Assembly: GCA_003135995.1 (NCBI GenBank)
Contig: PNBM01000245.1
Span: 29,845 to 35,548 of the forward strand
Direction of reading: 5' to 3'
DNA from: Ignavibacteriota bacterium
GTDB taxonomy: Bacteria; Bacteroidota; Ignavibacteria; Tepidaquicellales; Tepidaquicellaceae
Length of the DNA: 5,704 nucleotides
Notes under the pieces: generated by a model
Databases searched by the model: none
The model's input: only the letters and a program-made list of their open reading frames with translations
What the model was told of the DNA's origin: nothing
Part shown: piece by piece, positions 5,116-5,704 of the stretch
How the letters are laid out: each line of letters begins with the position of its first letter
Position numbering within the stretch: position 1 is the stretch's first letter
Program-made: the position numbers and the translations under genes

Positions 5116-5704
5116 TTATTTAATAAATTCTATATACTTATTGGTATAATTATATACGACGGTATCAAATTGTTGAATGAAATCCTGACCGATTTTTCCA
5201 TAAAAGTTCTTATCGGAAAAATTAGGCCTTTCAGCAAGCAAACTAATCTTTTTTAAAATGCAGGAATAATTCCCGATTTGAAGTTTTATATTATCGAGAA
5301 TATATCCTTTATACGTATGCATCCCGCCTGCACCTCCCATAGTTATGTCTGTCAATGTATAATTACCTTCGATTTCACTTTTATTTTTCAACAGATACGG
5401 TTCATATAATGTTGAAGTATTAGCACCTGAATCAAACACGAAAGACAAAGTATCATTTTCGCAGATAACCTGTATAATGGGTGTGAATCCATCCATCGCC
5501 AGGTTACCCAAAGAAAGGCTATCAGGTATTAAGGGAATTGTCAGTTCATTATCTTTAGAAATTCTGACTTCTCCGAAAGCACGAATAATAGGATTTCCTA
5601 TAACCCCTATAATTTTGTACGGACCGAAAGTCAGGCTTTCATCTTTCAATACATAAAAAGCAGCATTTTTAATTTTAATATCCCCGATAAATATTGAATC
5701 TGCG
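5116..5704 (-). CDS. Retropepsin-like aspartyl protease, N-terminus beyond right edge
   Basis: The reverse strand is open from the right edge (first full codon at 5703) to TAA at 5118-5116, giving 195 visible residues. FVFDSGANTS, with the catalytic Asp encoded at 5433-5431, is the DSGA form of the aspartyl-protease DTGA motif. The end, YGKIGQDFIQQFDTVVYNYTNKYIEF, matches the G-x-IG-x-DF-x-x-x-F close of retropepsin-like domains (pattern quoted in parts: IGQDFI, then YIEF). The first visible part, FIGDIKIKNAAFYVL then GVIGNPIIRAFGEVRI, looks like the end of a preceding lobe with the same pattern. The protein is therefore probably a two-lobed protease whose first catalytic Asp lies off-window. 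A TTG at 5649 is an internal codon, since reading continues in frame beyond it. Related proteins of Bacteroidota are often secreted, but the signal region is not visible here. The fold assignment is fairly sure; the substrate is unknown. Confidence 0.8.
   Translation of the reverse strand, partial: ADSIFIGDIKIKNAAFYVLKDESLTFGPYKIIGVIGNPIIRAFGEVRISKDNELTIPLIPDSLSLGNLAMDGFTPIIQVICENDTLSFVFDSGANTSTLYEPYLLKNKSEIEGNYTLTDITMGGAGGMHTYKGYILDNIKLQIGNYSCILKKISLLAERPNFSDKNFYGKIGQDFIQQFDTVVYNYTNKYIEFIK

Noticed and set aside
5647..5649. TTG as the start of the aspartyl protease
   Set aside because: The frame stays open to the window edge, and the residues before it (FIGDIKIKNAAFYV) fit the end of a preceding lobe.

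Overview
The window is AT-rich DNA (roughly one third G+C by eye). It probably comes from the Bacteroidota/Chlorobiota/Ignavibacteriota group. The evidence is the AT-rich coding style, starts without a Shine-Dalgarno sequence in front of most genes, a trigger factor with a Bacteroidota-like degenerate PPIase domain, a tig-clpP pair, and a two-lobed retropepsin-like protease of a kind common in that group. An Ignavibacteria-like source is my best guess, from recall of the protein families and not from a search.

Layout from left to right: (1) 1-695, minus strand: a pentapeptide-repeat protein whose C-terminus runs off the left edge. (2) 696-1193: intergenic DNA holding a composite palindromic repeat (copy 1, 823-959), a further 9-bp hairpin (1000-1021), and the start region of tig. 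(3) 1194-3190, plus strand: tig (trigger factor, TTG start) then clpP after a 17-nt gap, surely one transcription unit. (4) 3191-3523: a dense repeat region in which copy 2 of the same palindromic element (3262-3399) lies inside a second, longer inverted repeat (3213-3251 / 3417-3453). (5) 3524-4399, plus: a membrane-anchored M23-type metallopeptidase. (6) 4401-4958, minus: a small class I SAM methyltransferase, tail-to-tail with the peptidase with one base between them. (7) 4959-5115: AT-rich spacer with a 16-bp tandem duplication. (8) 5116-5704, minus: the C-terminal part of an aspartyl (retropepsin-like) protease whose N-terminus lies beyond the right edge.

Functionally, tig and clpP join co-translational folding with regulated proteolysis. 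clpX, which often follows clpP, is absent here, and its place is taken by the repeat cluster. The other genes show no obvious pathway link to each other.

The most unusual content is non-coding. Two copies of a ~138-bp element in the same orientation bracket tig-clpP. The element consists of two CCACGA-type hairpins around a GGGCTTTAGCCC/GGGCTAAAGCCC stem, with 15-bp terminal inverted repeats. The palindromes are almost identical between copies, while at least the first linker has diverged to near-random identity at exactly the same length. This looks like a REP/BIME- or MITE-like mobile palindromic family, or a structured nucleic-acid element. No transposase, CRISPR array, tRNA or rRNA was found.
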